Of a DNA stretch of 64,000 nucleotides, positions 47,133-59,710 are shown piece after piece (the stretch's first letter is position 1; the number at the start of each line of letters is the position of its first letter). The position numbers and the translations under genes were made by a program. The DNA lies in NCBI GenBank assembly GCA_028641055.1, contig CM054058.1, positions 88,609,927 through 88,673,926 of the forward strand. Direction: 5' to 3'. The DNA comes from Alopecurus myosuroides (Eukaryota; Streptophyta; Magnoliopsida; Poales; Poaceae). The notes beneath the pieces are model-generated. The model was not told the origin of the DNA. It did not search any database and worked only from the letters and a program-made list of their open reading frames with translations.

Positions 47133-48455
47133 TGTTGGGAATATGCCCTAGAGGCAATCATGTATGATGTAATTCCCAATGTATTCATAAAGTTATTAAG
47201 TCGTCCTTGTTTTGAACATATGATATATGTCATTGAATATATGATTCTATTGTGGAACTATGTATTCATGTTGTTCGTGCTAAATTGTCCTTGGTCATTA
47301 AGGTTGTGATGGACACACACCCTAGACTAATGTGAGTGTTCGGTGATGACTCGGTTCCACTTGTCATGGGCATGGCGATGCCATTCCAACATTCACAGAC
47401 TCAGCTAAAGAGTTTAGCAAGTCGGACTGACCCATATTGAGATGCAACAAGTAAGTCATCATTTGCATGTCTCAATCAATGTAATCCTTAGACCTGAGGT
47501 TGTCGCACAATCTAAGTTGTGGATCACCGACTTAGGTTCTGTCAAACATTGTTCCGTGACAAGGCAGTTATAAAGACAGAGTTCGGGTAGAATGAGAAGC
47601 AAGCTGCGTGATGTGGATAACCAAGATGGGATTTTGCCCCTCCAAATGGAGAGATATTCTCTGGGCCCCCTCGAGTGATTCCGGAAGCATCGCCATGCGT
47701 GACTCGGTTAAGTGTTAAATGGGTCTGTTGACTAAAAGTTAGTCAGATGAATCATATATCACGGACCGAGAAGAGAGTTGAGCTATTTAAGGGATGAAGA
47801 TAATTCTCCTATAGTTCGACAAGGTATATCGTGCGACAAAAGGGACTTAGATGAAAGTCACATTGGAAGGTATGTCGTCATGACTCTATGGCACTTGGGA
47901 TTTGGCACGTTCTGCTAGGAGCCGCTACCGATTGATCGATTGGGAGTCGGACTCCAATCGTGTCCAAGTCGCCATGAGCCTGCAGGGTCGCACACTTAAG
48001 AGCGAAGCAAGTATATTGGTCGGGTTGGACCCGAACCGGAAATGGACTGAATTTGTGAGTTGGACTCACAGAGGGAATGAGCCACAAATGTTGTGAAGCC
48101 CACTCCCACTCGCTATATAAAGAGGGGCGCAGGTTGCCCAACGCACACAAGTTTCCACTCCCATGCGTTGGGAACCCTATCCCCACTCAGTCCAGCCGCC
48201 GCACCGGACCTAGCAGTCCGTCGTCGGAGCTCCTCCTCGTACGTGTGGATACCGGAAGAGGTGATGTATGATCAGCACTTCGACGATCGCGGGATTGGAT
48301 CGGTTGGATCGGACCGTGGGACTACACTGCATCGACGTGCTTCATCGATAATCCGCAACTGCGCGTCTAGTGGTAATCCTCGTGGCCTTCTACCTCGGCT
48401 AGATCTTGGAAGTACCGCCTAGATTTTTTTTTCTATATCTCTACGCGCGCCAACA
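47133..48455 (+). repeat. 3' LTR of the BARE/Angela-like element
   Basis: 1323 bp, TG...CA, with TATA box TATATAAA at 48114-48121. Differs from the 5' LTR by scattered substitutions and a short deletion near 47678. Confidence 0.92.
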
Positions 48456-49533
48456 GTTACTTCATGATATTGGTTGATTTCAAAACCAAGGAAGTACTCC
48501 AATTCCCCCATAATGGACATCTCGAACCTATTTGTCATTAGCTTGCAAAACTCTTCATTGAACAAAGTGTTAGGAGACCCAAAAATGATGTCATCCACAT
48601 AGAGTTGGCATATGAACAAGTAACCTCCAACCATCTTGGTAAAGAGGGTGGGATCGATTAAACCAACATTAAACCCAGGATCTACTAGAAACTCTTTAAG
48701 GTGCTCGTACCATGCACGTGAAGCTTGTTTAAGTCCATAGAGCGCCTTATCAAGCTTGTAGACATGGTCGGGGTGGGATCTTCGAAAGCCGGAGGTTACT
48801 TGACATATACTAACTCACTAATGTGACCATTTAGGAAAGCACTTTTAACATTCCATTTGTTGTAACTTGAAATTATGATGAGATGCATAAGCAAGTAAGA
48901 TGCGAATAGATTCAAGACAAGCTACGTGAGAAAAGTTTTCACCGAAATCAACTCCTTCGACTTGAGAAAACCCTTGAGCCACCAATCTCTCCTTGTTGCG
49001 AATGAAGATGCCATGTTTGTCTTGCTTTTTCTTGAACATCCATTTGGTCCCAATATAATTCTTTCCATCCTTGGGTCTTGGCACTAACTTTAAAACCTTG
49101 TCGTGCTCGAAGTTGTTGAGGTCATCATGCATGATTTCAAGCCAATCTTGGTCTTCGAGAGCTTCATAAAATTGATTGGGTTCAATGAATGAGACAAAAG
49201 CATGAGCCTTGCTAAAATCCACCAATTGCTTCCTAGTGACAACCCTTGCACAAACTTGCCCAAGAATCTTGTCTTCGGTGTGACCCGCATGCTCGAGATT
49301 TTCTAGCCTTTTCTTTGCTCTACGAGCTAGCATCTCCTCCAAATATTCCTTGGATATGGCTTGATAATCTCCTTCTTCATCGGAGTCATGTCCATCTTGA
49401 ACTTGGCCTTGATCATCAATGGGTGAAGGATAAACACTAGGTTGAGCCCTATCAACAATAGGAGGCTCTTGATCTTGGCCTTGTTCATTAGCTTGAGGGC
49501 TTGGTGCATCTTATTGGGTAGCTTGTGTATCAA
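48456..49533 (-). pseudogene. pol: Sirevirus reverse transcriptase (upstream part)
   Basis: Minus-strand frames contain WLEIMHDDLNNFEHDKVLKL, then GTKWMFKKKQDKHG and LVAQGFSQVEGVDF (48845-49342). After a frame change the catalytic LYVDDIIFGS follows (YVDD on 48590-48601), then FEMSIMGELEYFLGFEINQY up to the GTTAC target site. RT makes cDNA from element RNA. At least one frameshift lies between 48634 and 48845 and a stop ends the 48845 frame. The C-terminal part of RT and RNase H continue at 40530 on the other side of the nested copia element. Confidence 0.82.
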
Positions 49534-50488
49534 TGGGTGTAGTCAATGGCTTCACTTGAGTAGAGCATAGTCCTTCTCGCTCCGTCATACGGTAACCATC
49601 AATGGGGATTATTTCACCAATCCTCATTATTCTTATGACGATGGGAGGAATTGCATCTCCTACAACACCATGATCTCTACGGCCCCCTTGGAAGCAATTA
49701 TCCTCATCAAATACCACATCTATAGCTTCTTCAACTTGTCCGGTGGAATTGTTGTAGACTCTATAGGCGTGGGAATTTGTGGCATCACCAACAAAGATAC
49801 CCTCCTATGATTTGGTCTCAACCTTTGACAAGTGTTTACCTTTCTTGCGAATCAAGCACTTGCAACTAAAGACTTTGAAGTAAGATACATTCGGCTTCGT
49901 GCCCGTGAGAATCTCATAGGGAGTCTTGTTCAAGTTTTTGCGAAGATATAACCGGTTAGTAGCATGACAAGTGGTGGAAACGGCTTTGGCCCAAAAATTA
50001 TAGGGAGAAGAGAGCTCTGCAATCATTGTCCTAGCCGCATCCATCAAGGTCCGGTTCTTCCTCTCCGCTACACCATTTTGTTGAGGGGTATAGGGAGTGG
50101 AATATTGATGAGGAATGCCATCTTCACTAAGAAAACCCTCAACAGTGTAGTTCTTGAACTCCGAGCCATTATCACTCCGGATCGCCATAATACTAGCATT
50201 GTGTTGGCGCTCAACCGATGTGATGAACTAGACAACTCTCTTTTAAGTCTCACAATTCCTCTTGAAGAAATACACCGAACAGTATCTTGAGTAGTCATCC
50301 ACGATAACCAAGCAATACTTCTTTCCTCCGAGACTATAATAGGATAGTGGACAAAGAGGTCCAAGTGAATAAGCTCAAGTATTCTTGTGGTGGTGATGGT
50401 GGTCTTGGTAGGGTGAGGTTCTGCATGTTGCTTTCCAAAAGCGCAAGAGCTACACACACGATCTTTAGCAAACTTAGCATTGGTTAGT
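49534..50488 (-). pseudogene. pol: Sirevirus integrase
   Basis: The minus-strand frames show the end of the zinc-binding region (VCSSCAFGKQH, two cysteines), then the core with IRSDNGSEFKN and GVAERKNRTLMDAAR, keeping the second aspartate and the glutamate of the D,D-35-E triad. PYNFWAKAVSTTCHATNRLY follows. Frameshifts separate the zinc part (50068-50541) from the core (49805-50188). The right boundary at 50488 is the TTAGT target duplication of the Tat-type gypsy; the reading resumes at 63669. Confidence 0.82.
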
Positions 50489-50954
50489 TGATGGAGGGAT
50501 GATAACCCGGTAGGCCAATGCCAAGGTGTAACTCGGCCCAAAGGGAACCGCGCAAGATCCGGCTCAAGGAAAAGGAGCTTCTGGAAGGCCCAAGAAGTAG
50601 TGTAGGCCTCGTAATCCGGCTTGTGGGTTACGATAAGGAAATCTAGGGTTTGTATGTGGTGACTGGGTAGGACTCCGAGTGTGCCTTGGATAGGAAGCCA
50701 GGGGGCCGGGTAAGATATAAACCAGCTCCTAGGCTCAGAAACGACACGAGCTTTACCGGATATTCGAGTATCCCTTGTAATACGAAAGCTAAGATTGTAA
50801 CCCTAGATCGGAGACTCAGAGACTTGATTGCCAGAGCTACCAGATCGATTATTAGCATGATTTCCCCTGAGCTAAACCCTCTCCCAAACACCAGAGACGA
50901 ATTGCCCCAAGATAAGTTACCCCCGGTAACGTCTGCCGTGATTATCCCACGACA
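50489..50954 (+). repeat. 5' LTR of the Tat-type element
   Basis: 466 bp, TG...CA. A TATA-like ATATAAA lies at 50715-50721. Confidence 0.93.
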
Positions 50955-50956
50955 GT

Positions 50957-50974
50957 TGGCGCCCACCGTGGGGC
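50957..50974 (+). other. Primer-binding site of the Tat-type element
   Basis: TGGCGCCCACCGTGGGGC begins two bases after the LTR, the sequence usually seen after Tat/Athila-type LTRs. I did not assign the tRNA. Confidence 0.75.
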
Positions 50975-51018
50975 CTGCGTACAAGGGTGTTTACATCACG
51001 GGAGAAGCTCGGGAGAGC

Positions 51019-53743
51019 ATGAAGAACCTCGTCATCGGCGAGATCTACACCAACCCCGAAGGAGAGAAGATGGTGGACGATTTTGGCTGGGGGGCAGAGT
51101 CGGATTTGCTGGATGCCGGATCTATCGTCACAATTGGCCGGGTCAACGTCTTCGTCGGCATGGTACGTACGTCCGGTTCAATTCCTGACAATGTTGAATA
51201 TGATTCCGTGTCAGGAGGAGCGACCTGCATTCAGTCGGATGGGGAAGAGTCGGTAGGGACGATCGATCTGATAGACGAGTCCACCACGAAGAGGGAACAG
51301 CCGGAGGAGCCGACATGGACCCCGCGTGGCCGGGTCACGAGGGAGGATGATACCGAGTCTATCCTGCACCTGCTGGAGGATCGGTACGAAGAGGATAGTT
51401 GTGATGAGGAAGAGTATGAATCTTCACCAGGCATCGCGCGCCAGGTCTACACGGCCCCTGCAACCAACCTTAATCAGGGGGACGTGACTACGGCCGCGGT
51501 CGGAGCGGCGCGAGCGCTGGCTCAGTAACATAACCCGGTTGATGGAAACCCGGTCATAGCCCGGGTTGACGGAGAGTCAGCTTTAGTCACCAGTAATACC
51601 CCGGAAAGCGAATTGCAAAGAAACATGTTTGGGTTTATGACGAACAGAACGCCAGGAGCAGGGCGCTCGAATCCGCGAAATCCGTCTATGTTCAACAATA
51701 ACCTGATCTTGGATCCTACGGTGCTAGCAACGGTGATAACCCCGGAAAACGCGGCGGCACGCGGTGCGGATCTGTATGTTGCCCGCCGTGCATTGGATCA
51801 GCAGAGGAGAGATATGGAAGCTGAAAGACAGGGGATAGCAGCGCGCCAGCGCGAGCTGGAAGCATTGGAAAACCGGCTCCAGGTTCAGTCGACCAGGATG
51901 CACAATCAGAGATACCAAACGAGATTACCGGCAACGGGAGGAACTTTAAACCCGGCCGCGCTGTTTATCACACCCCAGGATCAACCAATTCCGGCTGTGA
52001 ATCAGGAAACCGGACATCAGCATGCAACCTTGGGAGGACAGCCGGCAAACGTACAAGCCGGGTTACCCACAGGGATCGCCGTTGGCAATACAGCACCACC
52101 ACCACCACCACCACGATTTCATACTCCACCAGGTCACTTCAATAATCCCATGGACAATGTGTATGCAGCAACATTGGCATTGGATCGCATCCCCGTAAGA
52201 GAGTCACCCCATGCGGAGGAGACCCGGCAGGCGATAGATCTATTGCGCACAGCAGTGGCTCAGCAAGCCAATTACCCGGATAACAGGAGTGGAATGCATG
52301 GAACACCGTATGTTAGCCGACATAACGGAAATACCGGCAATATTCAGACGAGCTCAGCACGGCGGAGGGCAGAGCAGCAGCAAATGCCACCTGCTCCCCG
52401 TAGACCAGCAACGCCTGCAGTATCAGCCGCGCAAGCTATCGTGGACAGTTCTCGAGCCAGGCGCGCAGCAGCCGGGTCTGCGGTACGAGGGCCGGTAGCG
52501 GTTGCACCCCCTGCCGTACCGGCAGCCGGATCACATGTTTCCCGGGTAAGGCCAGTACCGGCAATTTTAGCCGGGCCCAAGTTTTTGTCGGACGCCATCA
52601 GAGCCGAGCCTTACCCGGATAAGTTCAAGGAACCGGGTAAAGTGGTCAATTATGAGCCAACCATGGACCCAGAAACCTGGCTGAGTAGTTACGAGATGGC
52701 CATGTCGATTCGTAATGCATTTGAAAAATCTGCAAGCCAAGTTTATGTACCTGATGATGTCAGAGGGAGCAGGAAAGTTATGGTTCAACAATTTACCGGA
52801 AAAATCTATCAATTCATGGAGTGAGCTGAAAGTTGCATTTATCAAGCACTTTCATGGGACGTGCAGGAAGTTATTCACAATCGATGATCTAGAACGATGT
52901 GTCCAGAAGAAGGGTGAGTCGGCGCGCAGTTGGATGCGCCGGGTTATGGAAATACTTCACTCGTCCACAGATATTCAGCCAAAGGATGCGCTACAGGCTA
53001 TGGCAAAAACATGCAAATACATACCCCTAGTGCAAAAGCTAACACGCATGAAATCTAGTCGGAATGCTTTGGAGGTTACTATGGGAGAGTTGATGGACGC
53101 GTGCAACAAGCACGCCGCCACGGATACCACAGAGGAGGATGTTGATGACAAGAAAGCCAAAGCCAACGCGAGCAACAGTGGAAGACCCGGCAATGGATCT
53201 GCGCCGAGTAACAATGGAGGAAATAATGGAAACAACCAGAACAAGCGCCCGGATGAGGGAAGTTCCGAGTTTGTCGCCAACACAGAGGCCAGGTTTTCAA
53301 GACCCAGAGCAGAAGGAAATTTCAAAGGAGGAAACTTTAATGGAGGAAATTACCAAGGACCACCAAGGCCGGCTAACCATATAGAGGCCTTCAGGATGCC
53401 TTGTCTGCGTCATAGCAGGAACGGCAGGACGTCTAATCATTCGCTGGAACAGTGCGTGGATTTACAGAGATGGAAGAATGAGGAAATACAGAAGGAAATG
53501 TGAGGTGCAGGCCGGCCAACAGGACAGGGTCCGGGTGGTAACCCGGGCAACGGCCCATCCCCAGCAGGAAACCCAGGAGGTGGCAATCCGGGTAACAATC
53601 AGGGAGGAGCCAGAGGTTTCCAGGCCAACCCCAAGCAGTTAGGGCAGTACCACGTTCACACCTTAGGAACTTCTAACAAGGATAGAAAGATACTCAAAAA
53701 GGCAGTAAACTCGGTTTCTTCGACTGTCCCGAGATACTTGAGA
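51019..53743 (+). pseudogene. gag: gag of the Tat-type element
   Basis: From ATG 51019 (the frame is open further upstream, into the LTR). The N-terminal third is acidic and variable. A helical, glutamine-rich segment (RRALDQQRRDMEAERQGIAA) and a proline-rich stretch with a (CCA)n run near 52097 follow. The retrotransposon Gag domain comes next (DPETWLSSYEMAM, then WFNNLPEKSINSWSELK and AFIKHFHGTCRK) and a short C/H cluster at about 53395-53460. Breaks: TAA at 51526-51528, a frameshift at about 52715-52760 inside the Gag domain, and TGA stops at 53501-53503 and 53744-53746. Gag assembles the particle; this copy cannot give a full-length product. Confidence 0.85.
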
Positions 53744-53746
53744 TGA

Positions 53747-56173
53747 TCGGATCAAGAGGTAACATGGAGCAGAAGGGATCACCCGGAAAGAATAGAACAT
53801 CCGGGTGTCTTAGCGTTGGTGGTTGCACGACAGGTTAACGGCTATGAGTTGAAAAAGGTTCTAATGGACGGCGGAAGCAGCATCAATATCCTATATTGGG
53901 AAACTTTCCTACGCATGGGTCTCAAGGAGTCCCAGTTACAGAAAAGTTCTACAGTCTTTCATGGGATTGTGCCGGGTCACTCGGCGTGCCCCGAGGGGAA
54001 GATTACATTGGAGGTCGCTTTCGGAGAATCAAAGGATAATTTCCGAGTGGAGTGGCTCACGTTCGAGGTGGTAAAGTTGCGCAGCCCCTATCACGCGCTG
54101 TTTGGAAGGCCGGCTTACGCCAAGTTTATGGCCAGGCCGTGTTACGTATACCTACAGCTAAAGATCCCGGGTCCCAAGCAAACCATCACCATACATGGGA
54201 GCCGGGTTATAGCAGCTGAGTGTGACGAAGGAGACGCGGCAATGGCGGAACAAGCTTGCAGAAAGAAAGAGCTCAAGTATTACCGGTCTCAAGTAGACCC
54301 AGATGATAGAACAGCATTGAAGAGGCCGAATACGGAGGATGAGAGAGCAAAGTTCAAGGCAGCACAGGACACAAAGATGGTGGCTTTTGTTGAAGGTGAT
54401 CCCTCCAAGCAATTTGCCATAGGATCTAACCTAGACAGTAAGGAAGAAGAGGCACTCATTGAATTCATTCGCGGAAATCAAGATGTTTTCGCTTGGACGC
54501 CCAGTGATATGCCGGGTATCCCGACCGAGTTAGCTGAGCACAGTTTGCATGTTGATCCTAAGTCCCGGCCTGTGAAGCAGGGCCTGAGAAAAATGAATGA
54601 GGAAAGAAGAAAGGCTATAGGAGCAGAAATAGCCAGGCTACTTGCGGCCGGCTTTATCATGGAAGTTTTTCACCCGGATTGGTTGGCAAATCTGGTTCTA
54701 GTAATGAAAAAGAGTAATGAGTGGAGGATGTGCATTGATTACACGAGTCTCAACAAGCATTGCCCAAAAGATCCGTTTGCTCTTCCAACGATAGATCAGA
54801 TCATAGACGCAGTGGCTGGAAGTGACCTACTATGTTTCCTGGATGCATATTCCGGGTATCATCAGATCAAGCTCAAGAAGGAGGAATGGGAGAAAACGTC
54901 GTTCATAACCCCTTTTGGGGCTTTCTGTTACAAAACCATGAATTTTGGACTAAAGAACGCTGGCGCAACCTACCAGCGATGCATTCATAAGTGTTTTGAG
55001 GATCAGATTGGACGTAATGTTCACGCCTATGTTGATGATGTGGTGATCAAGACAAGGAAGGCAGAAACTTTCATTGACGACTTAAAGGAAACATTCAGGA
55101 ACCTGAGAAGGTATCAGATGAAGCTTAACCCCACAAAGTGTGTATTTGGAGTCCTAGCTGGAAAATTACTCGGATTCATTGTTTCCGAGAGAGGAATCGA
55201 GGCAAACCCGGATAAAATCAAAGCTATCCAGAGTCTGAAAAAATCGGAAATCCTGAAGCATGTTCAAAAACTTACAGGATGCATGGCAGCATTAAGCCGG
55301 TTCATATCCAGGCTTGGAGAGAAGGTAATACCCTTATACCGGGTCTTGAGGAAATCCGACAAGTTTGTCTGGGACCAAGAGGCGGATGAGGCGTTCGAGG
55401 CACTAAAAAAGCAGCTATCTGAGGCACCAGTCTTAGCAGCTCCGGGTCCTAAGGAGCCCATGTTACTATACATTGCAGCTGGGCCCCGGGCAGTTAGCGC
55501 AGTGGTTGTTGTTGAGCGTAAAGAGGATGGAAAAGATCACCCGGTACAGAGGCCGGTTTATTACGTAAGCGAGGTACTATCGGAAGCAAAGCAGCGTTAC
55601 CCACATTGGCAGAAGCTGGTTTTCGGGGTCTTCATGGCCAGCCGGAAATTGAAACCCTATTTTCAGGAACACCCCATAACAGTGGTTAGCTCCATACCAA
55701 TGTCGGATATCATCAGAAACTCAGATGCAACAGGTAGAATAGCCAAGTGGGCCATTGAGATGGGAGATTATCACATCAACTACGAGCCCAGGTCTGCAAT
55801 CAAATCTCAAGCTTTAGTCGATTTTATCAATGATTGGACTCACACAAGCATGCCTACGATGACACCAAGTTCCGAGTCTTGGGTAATACACGTTGATGGT
55901 TCTAAGCAGTACGAGGGATCAGGAGCTGGGGTGGTACTTACATCGCCCAAAGGAGATAAGCTGAGCTACGTGTTGCAAATTCACTTTGATTGCTCCAACA
56001 ACGTGGCCGAGTATGAGGCATTATTACACGGATTGAGAATAGCCAAGCAGATGAACATCAGGCAGATACGGTGCTACGGAGATTCAGATCTTGTGGTGCA
56101 GCAGGTCTCAGGAACCTGGGATAGGAAGGATGCAACTATGGCAGCATATCGCAGAGAGGTGGACAGGGTTTGA
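53747..56173 (+). pseudogene. pol: Protease, reverse transcriptase and RNase H of the Tat-type element
   Basis: A long open frame (785 codons from ATG 53816). Domains in order: aspartic protease with the lineage-typical DGGSSINILY (Asp at about residue 18); RT with WRMCIDYTSLNKHCPKDPF, CFLDAYSGYHQIKL and AYVDDVVIK (YVDD at residues 405-408, both aspartates kept); a connecting RNase H-like region without an obvious active site (DYHINYEPRSAIKSQALVDF); and a second RNase H (IHVDGSKQYEGSGAG, NVAEYEALLHGL, GDSDLVVQQV), as expected for Tat elements that carry an additional archaeal-type RNase H. The frame ends at TGA 56171-56173, created by a 34-bp duplication. Confidence 0.88.
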
Positions 56174-56795
56174 TGGAGGTGGACAGGGTTTGGTGGACAG
56201 GGTTGCCGGTTGTTTTTCTGGGTATGAGGTGGAGCATATTGACAGGCGAAAGAACGAGGCAGCTGATGCGCTCGCAAGACTCGGCTCGTGCGGAGAGCCG
56301 GTTCCACCCAATTTTTTCCTGGACGAGTTATGGCGGCCATCTGTTAAAACCGAGTCTGGGGAAGAGGTGGCTAACCAAGACCCAGATTTGGAGCTCGTGG
56401 CCACGGTACGTGTTGTTCCCGAGTGGACAGAGCCGTTTTTAGCCTATCTATCACGGGGCGAGTTACCACCACAGGAAGTTTTAGCAAGGAAAATTCTGAG
56501 ACGAGCAAAGGGCTATTCCATCATCAATGGCGAGTTATATAAAAGGAGTGCAGCAGGAGTCTTTTTACGCTGTGTAGCACTAGAAGAAGGCCGGCAGATT
56601 CTGAAAGAGATCCATGAAGGTGAATGTGGGCATCATGCATCCACAAGGTCCCTTGTGGCCAAAGAATATCGACACGGTTTCTGTTGGCTCACAGCCCTAG
56701 CAGACGCGGAGCGCTTGGTGGCAAGGTGCGATGGATGTCAAAGGTACGCTCGCCAAATCCATGTGCCGGCTATGGAGTTGCAAACATCCCATTAA
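56174..56795 (+). pseudogene. pol: RNase H C-terminus and integrase zinc-binding domain of the Tat-type element
   Basis: After the 34-bp insertion (about 56171-56204) the reading moves to another frame and continues with EHIDRRKNEAADALARLGS, the C-terminal signature of the second RNase H. A linker and the integrase HHCC domain follow (GECGHHAST ... CDGCQRYARQ). It ends at a stop, 56793-56795, while the integrase core continues in the frame that begins upstream; a second frameshift therefore lies at about 56775-56795. Confidence 0.82.
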
Positions 56796-57703
56796 CCTGG
56801 CCGTTCGTTGTTTGGGGCATGGACTTGGTGGGCCCCTTCCACATGTCACCCTACAAAACGACCCATCTCTTGGTAGCCATCGATAAATTTACAAAGTGGG
56901 TTGAAGTTATGCCAGTTACCAATTGCGAAGCAATCACAACAGTCAAGTTCTTAAAAAGAATCATCTACAGGTTTGGGTATCCTCACAGCATAATAACAGA
57001 CAATGGAACCAACATGTCCCTTGGTGAGATGGAAAAATTCTGTGGGAATAATGGTATCCGGCTTGACATAGCCTCAGTAGCTCATCCACAAGCTAATGGA
57101 CAAGTGGAAAGGGCAAACCAGGAATTACTTCGTGGACTAAAGCCTCGGCTGCGAGTCCCCTGCATCAGAGCCGCTGGAGCATGGGTGGAAGAGTTACCAT
57201 CAGTGGTTTGGGGAATTAACACCACACCTAACAGATCTACTCATATGACCCCGTTTTTCATGGTTTATGGTGCAGAAGCAGTGTTGCCGAGTGATATTAT
57301 TCACGACTCGCCCCGAGTGTCAGCTTACGTCGAGGTAGAGAACAAGAAGACCCGGCAGGACGCTGTGGATATGCTAGAAGAACACAGAGAACAAGCTTTG
57401 GAGAGATCAGCCATATATCAGCAGGATCTGAGGAGGTATCACAGCCGGCGAGTCAAAACCCGGGTCTTCCAGGAAGGAGACCTGGTGTTACGCCTGGTAC
57501 AGTCAAAGGAAGGAAAACATAAGCTATCTCCACCATGGGAAGGACCGTTCATCATAAGACGGAATTTGCACAATGGATCATATTACTTGGTAGATGCAAG
57601 GGAAGAGTCGGATACTGTCAATGACACCGCTCATACCACTTCATCTATGCAAGAGAGGGAAAGACCATGGAACGTGGCTCAGCTACGTCCCTACTACACC
57701 TAG
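56796..57703 (+). pseudogene. pol: Integrase core and C-terminal domain of the Tat-type element
   Basis: All three catalytic positions are present: WGMDLVGPF, IITDNGTNM and GQVERANQELL. Also present are NTTPNRSTHMTPFFMVYGAE and a C-terminal module with GDLVLRLVQ and LSPPWEGPFII, ending ...LRPYYT and TAG (57701-57703). This part is intact, but it is out of frame with the zinc domain and cut off from the rest of Pol. Integrase carries the cDNA into chromosomal DNA in the nucleus. Confidence 0.85.
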
Positions 57704-58841
57704 ACTAGACTAGGCTTACAAGTGGAACTACACGATGTAACAGGCAGCAGGTTTCAGACGCACTCTTTTCCTATCCAGGGTACCTAAGGGGACTGGAGGG
57801 TTTTTAATGAGGCGGCTTGTTGACCTAACTTTTCTCATATCAATAAAGAGATGGTTAAACTACGATGTTGTTTCTTTCTTATGTGTTTTTTGTTAAGTTT
57901 TTCGTGTTCCTGTTTTTGCTTTCTGTCTTTGATGTTTTCAGGTAAGTATTAGTCCTTTGTTTATAAGTATAGTAGTTTTCTAAAGATTACATATATAGGT
58001 CTTGGGGGCTGATTGCTTGAATAGCACAGTTGCAAACTCAAAGACCCGGCCACGATGCCATTAAGTTATAAGGACCGATTACTTAGAATAAGTACGGTTA
58101 CAATCTTATAACCGGACAATAGAGCCAAATTCTCTTGATTTCTCTTGCTTAAGCTTGATGTGACTCGCAAGAACGTGGCATGCTTTGCTAGCGTGTAATT
58201 ACAATCAGTCATGATGCCCATGGGGACTTGCCTGACCCTGTTTTTATACAGTTATAGCAGCATTGATTATCCACGCGAAAGCTGGCTTACAGCAAAGAGG
58301 ATCAAAAGGGTCATCCAAACCACAAGTTATGCAGAGTACAAGGTTAACAGCCGGAAACTCGCAGTATATTAAGCATAACTTCAAACCTATGTGAGTAACT
58401 CTAGGGTTTGGGCCTTAGCAGAAACAGTTTGCTCTTTTGAAAACTCCAAACCCCTAGACTCAGAAATTCGGCCCTTGGGGACTTGGGAATTTGAAAAAAG
58501 TAACAAATTATCTAGGTATTAAGCTTAAAAACCCAAATATCCGAGTCTTGGGGACTTGGGGACTTAGAAAAAGTCCACTTGTCAAAACCCCCGAGACCCG
58601 GAAACCGAGTCTCACAAAAGGAAAAATAGCGAAAGTCGGAAAACCAGCAACGAAAAGTTTAAAGCTAGTAAATATCAAATCCATGCAAAAGGCCAGAAGG
58701 GCCACGAAAGCTATTAAGGTTTTAGCATATTACAAACCGAGGGAGTAGTATCGAAAAGTGCACATGCGCACTATTAAAAGAATAATTGTTTTAGATGCCC
58801 ATTGGCCGAATAAAGTGTTTGAGGCAGCGAAAAGTGAAACT
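57704..58841. other. Spacer between pol and the antisense gene
   Basis: No coding gene. An AATAAA at 57842-57847 could serve as poly(A) signal. The end of the antisense frame lies at 58842, so convergent transcripts would meet here. Confidence 0.5.
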
Positions 58842-59616
58842 TCACTCGGCATCCTTCGACGAGTCTTCAACGTTACCCTTGGTAGCCGGGTCTTCGACTT
58901 GCTCGCTGATGGTTTTCCCGGCTCCTGCATCCGGATCAACAGCAATACCGGCGCACGCTGGAGGAGGGACAACCGGCGTAGAGGTGGCAGGCGCAGTATC
59001 GGCCTCAGCCTTCTTTTTCGCAGCTTCTTCCTTCCTCTGGGCAGCTTCCGCCTTCCACCGTGCCAGCATGTCATAAGGCTTAGGCAAATCCGACTTAATT
59101 GGCTTGCCTTTGGCATCGTAAGGCGGAACGATGTTGCTTAAATCCAGACTGTCGGCAATCAAGCTCGCCGAGTGACGCACCTCAGTATTGATAGCCTTGA
59201 AGTTCTTACCAGAAAATTTGGAGCCGTCATTGTTGAATTCGGGAAACCCGCCAACGAGTTTTGCCGGCTCAAGCTTGGGAAAGTAGGCCTTGGCCATAGC
59301 GATCCCCCGGGTTACTCCAACCCGGCACGAAGAGCGCTTCCAGTGGTCGATCCACTCGGGAATGGTGGAACACGCGTCAAGCAAAGTGTTCAAATCACCA
59401 TACCCGGTGCCCGGCACGAAGAGTGCTTCCAGTGGTCGATCCACTCGGGAATGGTGGAACACGCATCAAGCAAAGTGTTCAAATCACCATACCCGGTGCC
59501 CGACCACTTGATAGCTTGCAAAATCCATTTGGTGCCGGCACAGAGTTGCCGGATTACGGCCTTCAAGGTCTTCAACTTCTCGATATCATTTTCGGCTTGC
59601 ATAGACTCACCCGGCC
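58842..59616 (-). pseudogene. Last exon of the antisense gene, interrupted by an 89-bp tandem duplication
   Basis: Follows an acceptor TACTCTGCAG; the first base 59616 fits the phase of the preceding exon. It contains YGDLNTLLDACSTIPEWIDH, then an alanine/lysine-rich helix (WKAEAAQRKEEAAKKKAEAD) and a proline/acidic tail to a stop at 58842-58844. Positions 59322-59410 and 59411-59499 are direct copies of 89 bp. Because 89 is not a multiple of three the reading frame changes within the repeat, so the C-terminus is broken. Confidence 0.65.
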
Positions 59617-59710
59617 CTGCAGAGTAACAGAAAGGTTAAAGCAAGAAATTCCGAGTTTTTTTTGCGGAATAAGAAATCCGGGTTATAGTTAATCAGTTAG
59701 AAGTTATTAC

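Larger units (their letters stand above)
40536..48455 (+). mobile_element. BARE/Angela-like Ty1/copia retrotransposon, complete with both LTRs, decayed
   Basis: Flanked by the 5-bp target duplication GTTAC (40531-40535 and 48456-48460). LTRs are 1327 bp (40536-41862) and 1323 bp (47133-48455), both TGTTGGGAATATGCC...CCAACA. The tRNA-Met primer site TGGTATCAGAGC is at 41864-41875 and AGTGGGATAC precedes the 3' LTR. Order gag, protease, integrase, RT, RNase H is that of Ty1/copia. By eye the first ~330 bp of the LTRs differ at about 16 sites (near 5%), so the insertion is not recent. It inserted in the same window as, but opposite in strand to, the Sirevirus RT. Confidence 0.92.

Noticed and set aside
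50686..51018. gag starting inside the 5' LTR of the Tat element
   Set aside because: The frame is open through LTR and primer site, but a start inside the LTR is implausible. ATG at 51019 is preferred.
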